Shown here: positions 1-8,100 of the stretch, in pieces | How the letters are laid out: the number at the start of each line of letters is the position of its first letter | Position numbering within the stretch: position 1 is the stretch's first letter | From: Phoronis ovalis | Taxonomy: Eukaryota > Phoronida > Phoronidae | Direction of reading: 5' to 3' | NCBI GenBank assembly: GCA_028565635.1 | Contig: JAOXYB010044326.1 | Span: 1 to 12,532, forward strand | Length of the DNA: 12,532 bases | Position numbers and translations under genes: made by a program | Notes under the pieces: model-generated | Databases searched by the model: none | What the model was told of the DNA's origin: nothing | The model's input: the letters and a program-made list of their open reading frames with translations, nothing else

Positions 1-80
1 TAATCTATACTACTAAATCTCCAGTGTCCGTCTGTCACTCTTTCCACCAAATATATATCTTCAAAACTATTATACGTAGA

Positions 81-85
81 ACGGG

Positions 86-164
<79 letters not shown>

Positions 165-219
165 ATATATATGCGCTATAGTAGAATCCAGTGGGTGTGT
201 GTGTGTGTGTGTATATATA

Positions 220-260
<41 letters not shown>

Positions 261-288
261 ATATATATGCGCTATAGTAGAATCCAGT
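81..288. repeat. Duplicated compound microsatellite block
   Basis: Two head-to-tail copies of the same compound unit are visible. Each starts with a G run and a (GT)n tract, passes through (TA)n, then an (ATGTAT)n hexamer tract, then (AT)n, and ends with the same unique tail, GCGCTATAGTAGAATCCAGT. The hexamer tract has 8 copies at 115-162 and 6 copies at 223-258. The tail ends at 192 in the first copy and at 288 in the second. The unique tail shows that the whole unit was duplicated, not only the simple repeat. The open frames through this block (Val-Cys and Tyr-Val dipeptide strings) are artefacts of the repeat. Confidence 0.93.
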
Positions 289-299
289 TACGTTAAAAG

Positions 300-628
300 T
301 AGTGTGAATTAACGTTTAACAGGATTCAAGTGATGTCCATCTTAAATCTACAATATTAAATATGCACATTAGGAACGCAACATTGTAGCATGTTACGTTA
401 GACATCTTATGCTTTTGTTAATATTTTGAAGGGAAAATAAACAGAAATAGTACAAGGTAAAAAAATGTAAAAAAGAAATAGTCACCACAGAGTAAAGTAC
501 CACCACATTACCATCACTGACCAATCGTTTATGATTAAACTAACTGGCATTAGAACATATTTTTTACTTCAGAACTACTGTTCCTTTGAAACATCTTGCT
601 GAAGTATCAAGATGATGCTTTACAAGTA
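300..628. other. AT-rich stretch, no gene seen
   Basis: Between the microsatellite and the zinc-finger exon I see no open frame of note, no RNA gene and no inverted repeat. It probably lies in the intron or 5' region of the zinc-finger gene, given the splice-site-like sequence at its downstream end. Confidence 0.5.
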
Positions 629-678
629 TTTCATTTCATGTATTTACTTCACTTTTCATTTCATGTATTTACTCTGAT
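629..678. repeat. 25-bp tandem duplication
   Basis: A 20-base segment starting TTTCATTTCATGTATT occurs at 629-648 and again at 654-673 without a mismatch, giving a 25-bp period. The duplication lies directly upstream of a candidate 3' splice site (TTTCAG ending at 683), so it lengthens the pyrimidine-rich and branch-point region there. Confidence 0.85.
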
Positions 679-683
679 TTCAG

Positions 684-813
684 CTGCTTTGTGTACCCAA
701 ACTGACAAGATTACCATGGAAGCAAAAATGACAAGATGTTAGCCATTTGTGTTCCTAAACTAAAACAAGAAATAGAAGAAAGTAGAAAGTAGCTCGGAAT
801 CAAGGTCTTGGAG
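684..813 (+). promoter_or_regulatory. Leader of zinc-finger mRNA with two upstream ORFs
   Basis: The tract ending GATTTCAG at 683 resembles a 3' splice acceptor, so the coding exon may begin at 684. Two short upstream ORFs follow. The first starts at ATG 716 in a strong context (ACCATGG) and stops at 742. The second starts at ATG 736 and stops at TAG 790-792; it is in the same frame as the zinc-finger ORF, whose ATG is at 814. Both would be met by scanning ribosomes before the main start and could lower its translation. The acceptor and any upstream exon are inferred. Confidence 0.4.
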
Positions 814-2424
814 ATGCATAATTCCAACATTAAAGAAGAACCAGCTGAAACCAGTGATGTATTGATTGAAGATTTCACAGAAAGTAACTTGCACATGCCT
901 AGTTCTGTGAAAACTGAAACTCCTTACAATGAGATCAGTGAGTCACCACAGACAAATTATTTTCAAGACATTTCTGATGTAAAACTTGGAAAAAGTTCCC
1001 TAGCTAGGTCTGAAATATTAGATAAATCTTCTTATCCAGAAGGGAGTACTTCTAATAATTGTAATGAATTACTTTTGATTATGGAATGTGAGGAAATAAG
1101 AGACACAAAGCCCAATAGGAGTGTTGAAGTGTTTGCTTGTGAATCATGTGGCAAAACAATTCCACACTCTGTTTTCAGAGATATTAAAGTTCCTACATGC
1201 GTCTCTTGTGAAAAGGGTACCAGTGTTCATTCAGATGTGACACTAGATTCAGGAGATAAAACACTGAGAACTAAAATTGATGGGAAGAAATGTGACCAGA
1301 GTAGTAGCCCTCAAAATCGTATGAAGATGCGAACAAGCAATAAACATTTTGAATGTGAGACTTGTGGGAAGAGATTTGGCCGTAAGGACAGCCTTCAGGC
1401 TCATGAGAGAACGCATACAGGAGATAAACCATTTGAATGTGAAACTTGTGGAAAGAGATTTAGCCGTAAAAGTAGCCTTCTGGCTCATGAGAGAACACAC
1501 ACAGAAGATCAACCACTTGAATGTGAAACTTGTGGGAAGAGATTTACTTGGACTAGTGAACTCAAGAGACATGTTAGAATGCATACAGGAGAAAAACCAT
1601 TCGAATGTGAAACTTGTGGAAAGAGATATAGCAGTAAGATTATTCTTCAGGCCCATGAGAAAACTCATACCGGAGATAAACCATTTGAATGCGAAATTTG
1701 TGGAAAGAGATTTAACTTTAAAGGTAGCCTTCAGGCTCACGAGGGAACACATACAGATCAACCGCTTGAATGTGAAACTTGTGGGAAGAGATTTACTTGG
1801 GTTAATTCACTCAAGAGACACGTTAAAATGCATACAGGAGAAAAACCATTTGAATGTAAAGTATGTGGAAAGGGGTTTACTGTAAGTAGCACCCTTCATA
1901 GGCATATGGGAATACATACAGACAGTAAATTTGATTGTAAAACTTGTGGTAAGTTATTTCGTTATAAGGAGAGACTTCACATTCATGAGAGAACACATAC
2001 AGGAGATCAACCACTTGAATGTGAAACTTGTGGAAAGAGATTTAATTTCACTAGTGAACTTAAGAGACACTTTAGAGTACATACCGGAGATAAACCATTT
2101 GAATGTGAAACTTGTGGGAAGAGATGTACTTGGGCTACTGAACTCAAGAGACATGTTAGAATACATACAGAAGATAAATCTATTGAATGTAAAATTTGTG
2201 GAAAGGGGTTTACTGTGACTGGTAGCCTTCGCAAACATATGGGAATACATGCAGGCAGTAAATTTGAATGTAAAACATGTGGAAAAAGATTTAGTCATAA
2301 GGGTAATCTTCAGGCTCATGAAAAAATACATGCAGGAGATCAACCATTTGCATGTGAAACTTGTGGGAAGAGATTTAGTCGAACTGGTAACCTTAAAACT
2401 CATACGAGAACACACACGAGATAA
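814..2424 (+). CDS. C2H2 zinc-finger protein, 13 tandem fingers
   Basis: Probable nuclear DNA-binding protein of 536 residues in one uninterrupted exon. I start at ATG 814, the first ATG after the in-frame TAG at 790; the frame also holds a TTG at 808, which is less likely. Residues 1-100 are acidic and disordered-looking, with IKEE and VKTE, both fitting the SUMO acceptor pattern. A Cys-x2-Cys pair at 109/112 and another at 129/132 could form a small C4 zinc knuckle. From Cys181 to the end are 13 fingers of the type CxxCGKxF-x5-L-x2-H-x3-H, joined by TGEKP-like linkers (GDKPFEC, EDQPLEC, GDQPLEC). Finger 10 has Cys in place of the core Phe, and the linker between fingers 5 and 6 has lost one residue (TDQP). 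No KRAB, SCAN, BTB or ZAD domain is evident. DNA target and partners are unknown. The array appears truncated at its 3' end (see the decayed fingers downstream). Confidence 0.92.
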   Translation: MHNSNIKEEPAETSDVLIEDFTESNLHMPSSVKTETPYNEISESPQTNYFQDISDVKLGKSSLARSEILDKSSYPEGSTSNNCNELLLIMECEEIRDTKPNRSVEVFACESCGKTIPHSVFRDIKVPTCVSCEKGTSVHSDVTLDSGDKTLRTKIDGKKCDQSSSPQNRMKMRTSNKHFECETCGKRFGRKDSLQAHERTHTGDKPFECETCGKRFSRKSSLLAHERTHTEDQPLECETCGKRFTWTSELKRHVRMHTGEKPFECETCGKRYSSKIILQAHEKTHTGDKPFECEICGKRFNFKGSLQAHEGTHTDQPLECETCGKRFTWVNSLKRHVKMHTGEKPFECKVCGKGFTVSSTLHRHMGIHTDSKFDCKTCGKLFRYKERLHIHERTHTGDQPLECETCGKRFNFTSELKRHFRVHTGDKPFECETCGKRCTWATELKRHVRIHTEDKSIECKICGKGFTVTGSLRKHMGIHAGSKFECKTCGKRFSHKGNLQAHEKIHAGDQPFACETCGKRFSRTGNLKTHTRTHTR

Positions 2425-2640
2425 ACTATTTGAAACTTTAAACTTGTGGAAAAATATTTACTTTGGGCTGATAATTTCCAGAAATATATGATAGTACAGA
2501 CAGGGGATATATAAAGCATTTGAATCCTAAAACTGTGAGCAAAAGTTTATGGGGGCTGCTACCTAACACGAAAATATTACGTATATAAGTCATTTGAATA
2601 TGAGATTTGTGGGAAAAGATTTTATCATAAAGCCAAAGAA
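2418..2640 (+). pseudogene. Decayed zinc fingers 14-16 downstream of the stop
   Basis: Sequence after the TAA at 2422 still resembles finger DNA. At 2418-2465 the string GAGATAAACTATTTGAA, then ACTTGTGGAAAAATATTTACTTTGG, matches the finger start GAGATAAACCATTTGAA...ACTTGTGG seen many times upstream. A second remnant is at about 2495-2550 (ACAGGGGATATATAAAGCA, then TTTGAATCC...AACTGTGAGC). A third, better preserved, is at 2590-2640 (CATTTGAATATGAGATTT, then GTGGGAAAAGATTTTATC). All carry stops or frameshifts. The current stop seems to arise where the linker ACAGGAGATAAA became ACGAGATAAA, a one-base loss, so the ancestral array was longer. Confidence 0.75.
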
Positions 2641-2659
2641 GCAATATAAAATTTAATTG

Positions 2660-3970
2660 CATCAGTGATTCTCAGAAAATCTAGAGAAAAAGTGACATTT
2701 CAAGGTAGCATATTTTAGAAAGTACATCATCATCTGTACGGTTGTTACACGCGTAAGTGTTGTAATCAATTTTTTAGCATTAAGGGGGTTATTGATGATG
2801 TGTCTTGTTTTTATACCGCTTTAAAACAATATTTGCTACTCGTAAGGAACAACCCTGTTTTATTATGAAAAGAAGACAATGTTCTACAAAATAATTGTAG
2901 CTGGTGAATGTACCCTAATTGGATGAAATATATTGGAAACCATAAAACAAGAAAATTAATGTCATATTACAACCCCTCTTAAGTTCTCTAAACAATTTTA
3001 AATGTGTTATCGCATGCATTCAAATTTTGTATAATGCACTCCATATTAAGGATAGTAGAAATTAGTTGTTTTCAAATGTTTAATATGCTCAAAGCTGTTT
3101 GCAGCATAACCAGTTTTAAATATTAAAATGCATACATGTGTTACGGAAGTTAGCGTTAATGAATACAGTTTAGTATGCTAGTCTAATTCTCAGTTATAAT
3201 CATGATAAAATGATAAAATCGATTTTGTTAACAGACAAATAATGTAACAAGATTACAGGTACATGGCAATGCTCCTCTAGTATAAAAATACAGTAAATAT
3301 GTATATTACATGGGAAGCGCTTACATTGACATTATCTTTGCTCCATTATCGTTACTCCGTTATCTTTTCTCATATTAAAACATGCATCTGAATTTGACTA
3401 AGCACATTCAGTAGGCAAATGAGCAGTGACTTGGCAGCAAATATACGAATTGACACAAGTTATTTGATTCATTGTAATGAACTATTTAGCTGGAATATGC
3501 TCATTACGGAAGTTATCTTGGCACTAGATGCTGGTTAAATCAGGAAATCGAAAATGCTCCGTTTTAAGCCATTATGTTTCAATGAATGTTTCGATTTGTT
3601 TTCCATTCAAATTTAGAACTCCTGTTGTCCTTGCCAGTTGGTATGACATCTTCCTTGATGAGAAATATTATGTTTGTTACAGCAGTTGGCAACTATATTT
3701 TTCATCTTTAGATGCTAACCATTTGTAGCTGCCTCTGACCTTTCCAGCAGCCTCAGAGGAAGTTATGTATCAGTAATCTGTCCAGTAGCTATAATAAGCA
3801 CTTTCTCTCTTGAACAGCTCAGCTGCTACCCAATCATTATCTGAAGAATTTGTTATTTCAATACCATGTCCATCATTAAAAAAATACCCTGTATAAGGAA
3901 AAATATCACTGTAAAGAATCCCATGCAATGATATATATTCAACATTTAAACAGATATTACGTACGGAAAA
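2660..3970. other. AT-rich intergenic region, no gene seen
   Basis: No convincing coding sequence, RNA gene or transposon end was found. I see no canonical AATAAA for the zinc-finger transcript here; ATTAAA at about 3122 is one weak option. A minor 7-bp inverted repeat (CCTCTGA at 3732-3738, TCAGAGG at 3753-3759) is present. The 66-codon open frame at 3528-3728 has no recognisable motif and is probably chance. Confidence 0.6.
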
Positions 3971-4190
3971 AATGTACTCATTAAAGCGGAGAGATGAGGG
4001 GTATAGGGGGATTTTTGTGAGCAGCGAGCATTGGGGTCTGGTTCGAGCGGCGAGCATTTTCTTTTGGTATTTTTTTTCTTTTTTTTTTTCTTGCCGCAAT
4101 TTTTAAGTGCGAGCAGCTAGCATTGCCAATTTTGTAAGTGCGAGCATTGCACCCTGGGGGGACCCCTCAGAGATAGATGTTGAGTTAGAT

Positions 4191-4206
4191 GGCACCTGGT
4201 GGCAGA
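4191..4206 (-). promoter_or_regulatory. CTCF-like site, first repeat copy
   Basis: On the minus strand this reads TGCCACCAGGTGCC, close to the CTCF core CCACCAGGTGGC with one mismatch near the 3' end. It lies at the end of the first copy of the local repeat. Occupancy cannot be judged from sequence. Confidence 0.25.
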
Positions 4207-4536
4207 CCCTTGACAAGGTAAAATAAATAGTAAAAATGCTCCCATGGTGTTCCGAAAAATAGACCCCTTGAGTGCCTAGCATAATTGTCATCATTTTCCA
4301 TTGAGTGACCCCCAGGGATGAGGGCTGTAGGGGGGGGTATCGCAAGCAGCGAGCATTTGGTCTGTTAAGTGCGAGCATTTTTCTTTGGTTGATTTTTTTG
4401 GGAACCGGTTTTTTTTTTTTTTGGTTAATTTTTCTTGTTAAGTGCTAGCATTGCCGATTTTGCGAGCATTGTACCTTGGGGGGCACCCCCTACCTCCCTC
4501 AGGGATGGAAGTGACAGATTGCTTTCAAGATTGTAT

Positions 4537-4552
4537 CCACCAGATGGCGCTC
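4537..4552 (+). promoter_or_regulatory. CTCF-like (or YY1-like) site, second repeat copy
   Basis: CCACCAGATGGCGCTC fits the CTCF core pattern CCACNAGRKGGCGC well and also contains ATGGC, the YY1/Pho core on the other strand. It sits about 310 bp upstream of the SELENON start codon, between the zinc-finger gene and SELENON, where a boundary element would be plausible. Binding is inferred only. Confidence 0.35.
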
Positions 4553-4631
4553 AAAGAAATGTTAGGGAGATGACAGGTGGTCACCCAGTTAATGTAACCC
4601 AGTTCCCGAAATCAGTTTAAACTCTATTATC

Positions 4632-4649
4632 GGATGTTGATCAACATCC
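4632..4649. promoter_or_regulatory. 18-bp perfect palindrome upstream of SELENON
   Basis: GGATGTTGATCAACATCC is identical to its reverse complement over all 18 bases. It lies 214-231 bp upstream of the SELENON ATG. A perfect palindrome of this length suits a homodimeric transcription factor, but I do not recognise a family consensus. Confidence 0.45.
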
Positions 4650-4732
4650 TGGTAATTTGTCTTTGTTTCAAATTAACTGGAGAGACGTAAATTTGTTCGA
4701 AACTATATCTATTACTGCTTATGGAAGTGTTC

Positions 4733-4756
4733 ATGACCTAAGGTCATACGTGACCT
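4733..4756. promoter_or_regulatory. Cluster of three nuclear-receptor half-sites
   Basis: The palindrome ATGACCTAAGGTCAT (4733-4747) contains two AGGTCA half-sites pointing away from each other with one base between them (everted repeat, ER1). A third half-site follows on the minus strand (TGACCT, 4751-4756), making an inverted pair with a four-base gap (IR4) with the middle one. AGGTCA is the core half-site of many nuclear receptors. The cluster is 107-130 bp upstream of the SELENON start codon, a normal position for a proximal promoter element. Confidence 0.5.
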
Positions 4757-4767
4757 TCGATATTTTC

Positions 4768-4772
4768 TCAGT
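4768..4772 (+). promoter_or_regulatory. SELENON: Possible initiator (TCAGT)
   Basis: TCAGT matches the arthropod initiator consensus and would place the transcription start at A4770, giving a leader of about 93 nt. I see no TATA box near -30 and no clear downstream promoter element, so this is a weak call resting on a five-base match in the right region. Confidence 0.25.
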
Positions 4773-4796
4773 GGACGTTTTGTATATTTACGGGAA

Positions 4797-4850
4797 ATGA
4801 GCACCTGTGAGTACGTGATGTGGTTGGCGTCTGTGTTTCCTTGTTCCTAG
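4797..4850 (+). other. Upstream ORF in the SELENON leader
   Basis: ATG 4797 opens a 17-codon frame that stops at TAG 4848-4850, in the same frame as SELENON. A further ATG at 4856 opens an 8-codon frame that overlaps the true start. If the leader begins upstream of 4797, both would affect initiation at 4863. Their use depends on the unknown transcription start. Confidence 0.35.
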
Positions 4851-4862
4851 TGTTAATGTACC

Positions 4863-5171
4863 ATGGCGAGAAAAAGAATTAAACCACCAGATACTCAAGA
4901 TAATAAAGAACTGCTGAAGGAACAACAAACGAGTCACGAAACTGAATCGGAAGCTACTGAAACAAAGACTGGAAGTGAAATAAGCACAAATGTTATCATT
5001 GAAATTCCCAGGTGGTTGTTTTGGAGCTGTACCATATTTGTTGCTGGTGCAGCAATAGTTCTAGGGAGTTACAATGTGTATTTGAAGACTTTACCTCGGT
5101 TCAATATTATGCCTGAAATAATGGAGGATTTGGGCAAGGATGGCATTATATTGTTCCGACAATATGATCGG
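4863..5171 (+). CDS. SELENON: SELENON exon 1 (residues 1-103)
   Basis: Encodes the N-terminus, the membrane anchor ([18 protein letters not shown]) and the first two residues of the EF-hand loop (Asp102, Arg103). The donor CGG|GTAAGG is strong and the intron phase is 0. Reading on past the donor keeps a spurious frame open to 5255. Confidence 0.93.
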
Positions 5172-8100
5172 GTAAGGGACTGGTCAGAAATTATCAAGGT
5201 GCAATATTTTATGCATGGCCCAAACTCCAAAGGGGTAGCGCATATTGTGATCTAATCCGGGGATCTAACCTGGCTCCAGATCACTGGGCTTATAAAATTT
5301 AATAGCCATGCTTAACACATACCATATACAGCAAACCTTATTGCACATTAGTCCTGCAAGCATGACCCTGCTATCGACAGCCTACGTACGGCTTGTCCGT
5401 AGGGTCATGTCCACCTCATATCTCAAACCAGCCGAAGTTCGAAAACACTTGCTTTCTTAGCAGATCATTTAGAGACCTGTTTAAAATGTCCCAAAATACA
5501 TGTTAGATCTTTTTTTATACCAGTAGTCAACAGTGTCTGAAACAGTAGTGGATTTTTCCATCCAGCATCAGAGGTATCTAGCAGGAGGTCAGGGAATATC
5601 AATCTAGAGGTGAAGCATATAAATAGCACCAGATACCCCAGAGGTGGTTGAGGAGTGTATACAGATGGACGATCACTGAAATCGCAGGACGACTAATCCT
5701 CAGCTGGCACTTAACTTAGTATGCAGAGATTCTTTTTCAATGGAACCTTTTTTGTTTTGTTGAATTAAATGTACTGAGCAACTGAAACATTATTTTAAAG
5801 GATGATGATGGGGCACTGGACATTGAAGAGTTTGAACCTTTGGCACATCGATTGTTGGAGATGAATGGTGGCACAACAGAGGTACTGTAAAGGTTCTACC
5901 TAAAAGTTTCTTCATTGGCAGATTTCTCCAAATCTGTTCTCGCATATGTTTTTGGGTTTTGTGAAACAGTCTAGATATTGTAAGTTTTATAGAAGAGTTG
6001 GTAAGAAATGTAGGGTAGTGGTTGAATTTCAAATATTTTGTTAGATTTAGTAAATGCATTTGCAAATTCACATCAAGCAAGTTCCGTTTGTCATCAATTT
6101 ACAGTTTAAAAAGGAATTATTATGATAAAGATTGAAAGAATCTTTTACAGATGCTGTATGATTATGAGGATGCATTAAATGAGACAGATTCCATTGTTAC
6201 CGTGGAAACTATTTTCGTTCCTCTCAATATCAGCACTATGACTAAAGATATGACATCAGTGGTAAATACAAAATTGATTCACTCATTTGTGCAGAAAGTT
6301 GCAGCTAGTAGTATACTTTTATAATTACTAAATTAACATCTTCATTCTCTCATTCAATGTAGTTAGCAAAACAAAAAATTGTATCAGTGTAGGACTAGAT
6401 TATGAACAAATCCACAGAATTAAAAATAATCTGACAATCATACAAAACATGCTCCGAGATTATAAATTTAAATACTAAGGTAACAGTACTTTGTTCAGTA
6501 TTCACATGAGGTATACACTTACTGTTCACATGGATTAAATTTTAATTATAGGTTTGCACTCAATGCTATAAACAATCTTTAACTTGTCTGAGCATGTTCG
6601 TTGACAGTAGCTGTAATCCTTGTATCTTTTTTGTAGTTCTCCCATGGTCTTGATTCCCTAACTGGTTTAAAAAGATGGAAGGTTCCTAATAAGCCATGGT
6701 TCAATTTTGCTGTACGACATTTTGCTGAAACATTTTTACCAACAGATCCAGTAGAGTTAACAGACATTGGACAAGTATATGATTTTTATAAGTTTATCGG
6801 CGGACCACAAGCTGAATTTGGAACACCAATGTCTAGTAACAGATACTATCCTCCGAAACTTCGTTCCACCGATGTTTTTATTCACAGACTCTTAGCCCTC
6901 TTCCACTCTCGACCCTTTGTACACATGAGATTTCCTCCGCAAGGTGGTGCTGGCTGTATAAGGGCATATAATAAGGACTATGTAGACATAGTTTTCAGGT
7001 AAACTGTAAATAAGTGGAGGTTTAACAGTTGATCTGACTATTAAAATAAGAACTGACATGATTGAAGATGCACAGTATTTTGCCATCATATTTCTGTTTT
7101 ACTCAAAATGAGATTACTTACTAGCTGTATTATCCAAATTCTCCAGCATGTTTTGCTCTCCTGGTTATCAGGCATACGTGGGTTTTACAGTTACTTACCA
7201 CCCTGTGACATCTTAGTATACAGTTACTGATGATTATACTTTGATCTTGTTGAGAATGCTGGTGTATTTGTAACGCGTGTTTGATACTTTTACATACTGC
7301 CATTAATACTGGTAATTAAAACATTTTTAACGCAACTTGACTAACTTGTATATAATGTAAGATTCTAAAAAAATTTGATTGCAAACTCCAGGGGTAGGAG
7401 ATTGAATATGCAATGTCTGGTGTAAACTGTAATTGTTTTTGTAGGATTCATGCGGAGTTTCAACTAAATGAGCCACCATTTTACCCATTCTGGTTCACCC
7501 CAGCACAGTTTACGGGTCATGTCATTATAAGCCGGGATGGCACACAACTTCAATATTTCAAGATGTTTGTTCCCACTGATAACAAGCTCAATGTAGGTAA
7601 GTTATCTTAACAGGGACAAATTGAAGAACAATTGATAGCTTTTCTCAACATTTTCACTCATTTATTTAAAGTATCTGTAGTAGTAAGATATCAAAAAATA
7701 TTTCAGTGCTCCTCGAAAGAGCGTGTAACATTCATATATACAATTAAAGAATGTCTTGTCAGCAAAATTTTTAAAAACTCGCAAACCGAAGTCTGGACAT
7801 TGAAAGTTACTGTGCAATAAAATCTTTTACATGCTAGTTTGTTTGCTTTAATGATTGTCTGAGTGCTAATTTTTGTTATTACGCATTTCTGTAGATATGG
7901 AGTGGTTAAATGGGCCACGAGAAGCAGAAGAAATGGAAGTAGATATTGGATTTATTCCACAGATGGAAATTAGAGTGTCAGGGTCCTCACATCCTGCCAT
8001 CATGGATGACATTGATCTGCGTGAGGTTTTCTGGAATGTGTCAGCAACAAATGAAAATGAAATAAAATGGATGGAAGAAATACCAGTGTATAAATGTAGG

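Larger units (their letters stand above)
3985..4560. repeat. Diverged two-copy repeat with GCGAGCATT motif array
   Basis: Two related copies follow each other, roughly 3993-4206 and 4317-4552. Each contains, in order: GATGAGGG with a G-rich stretch, AGCAGCGAGCATT, a T-rich tract, a second GCGAGCATT-like group, a CCTTGGGGGG or CCCTGGGGGG segment, and then an AGATGGC-containing site. GCGAGCATT is exact at 4024, 4050, 4140, 4349, 4371 and 4462, with variants near 4115 and at 4444 (GCTAGCATT). The minus strand of both copies encodes a related short peptide beginning Met-Leu-Ala, which shows common origin, not a working gene. Most likely an old, duplicated interspersed repeat of a family I cannot name. 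Confidence 0.75.

Noticed and set aside
24-312. Two open frames of 73-90 codons rich in Val-Cys and Tyr-Val or Tyr-Met
   Set aside because: They translate microsatellite DNA; repeat-driven open frames, not genes.
1249-2415. Several open frames on the opposite strand and in other frames of the zinc-finger exon
   Set aside because: The repeated finger DNA keeps other frames open; they mirror the 28-codon period and have no independent motifs.
3528-3728. 66-codon open frame in the intergenic region
   Set aside because: No domain, no splice or promoter context, no repeat relation; within the length expected by chance.
3770-4378. Two minus-strand open frames of 109 and 91 codons
   Set aside because: They run through the GCGAGCATT repeat; shared peptide parts such as the Met-Leu-Ala starts follow from the repeat duplication. 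No recognisable protein.
4863-5255. A single-exon 130-residue protein
   Set aside because: It is SELENON exon 1 read through its donor at 5172; the real protein continues at 5801 and completes the EF-hand.
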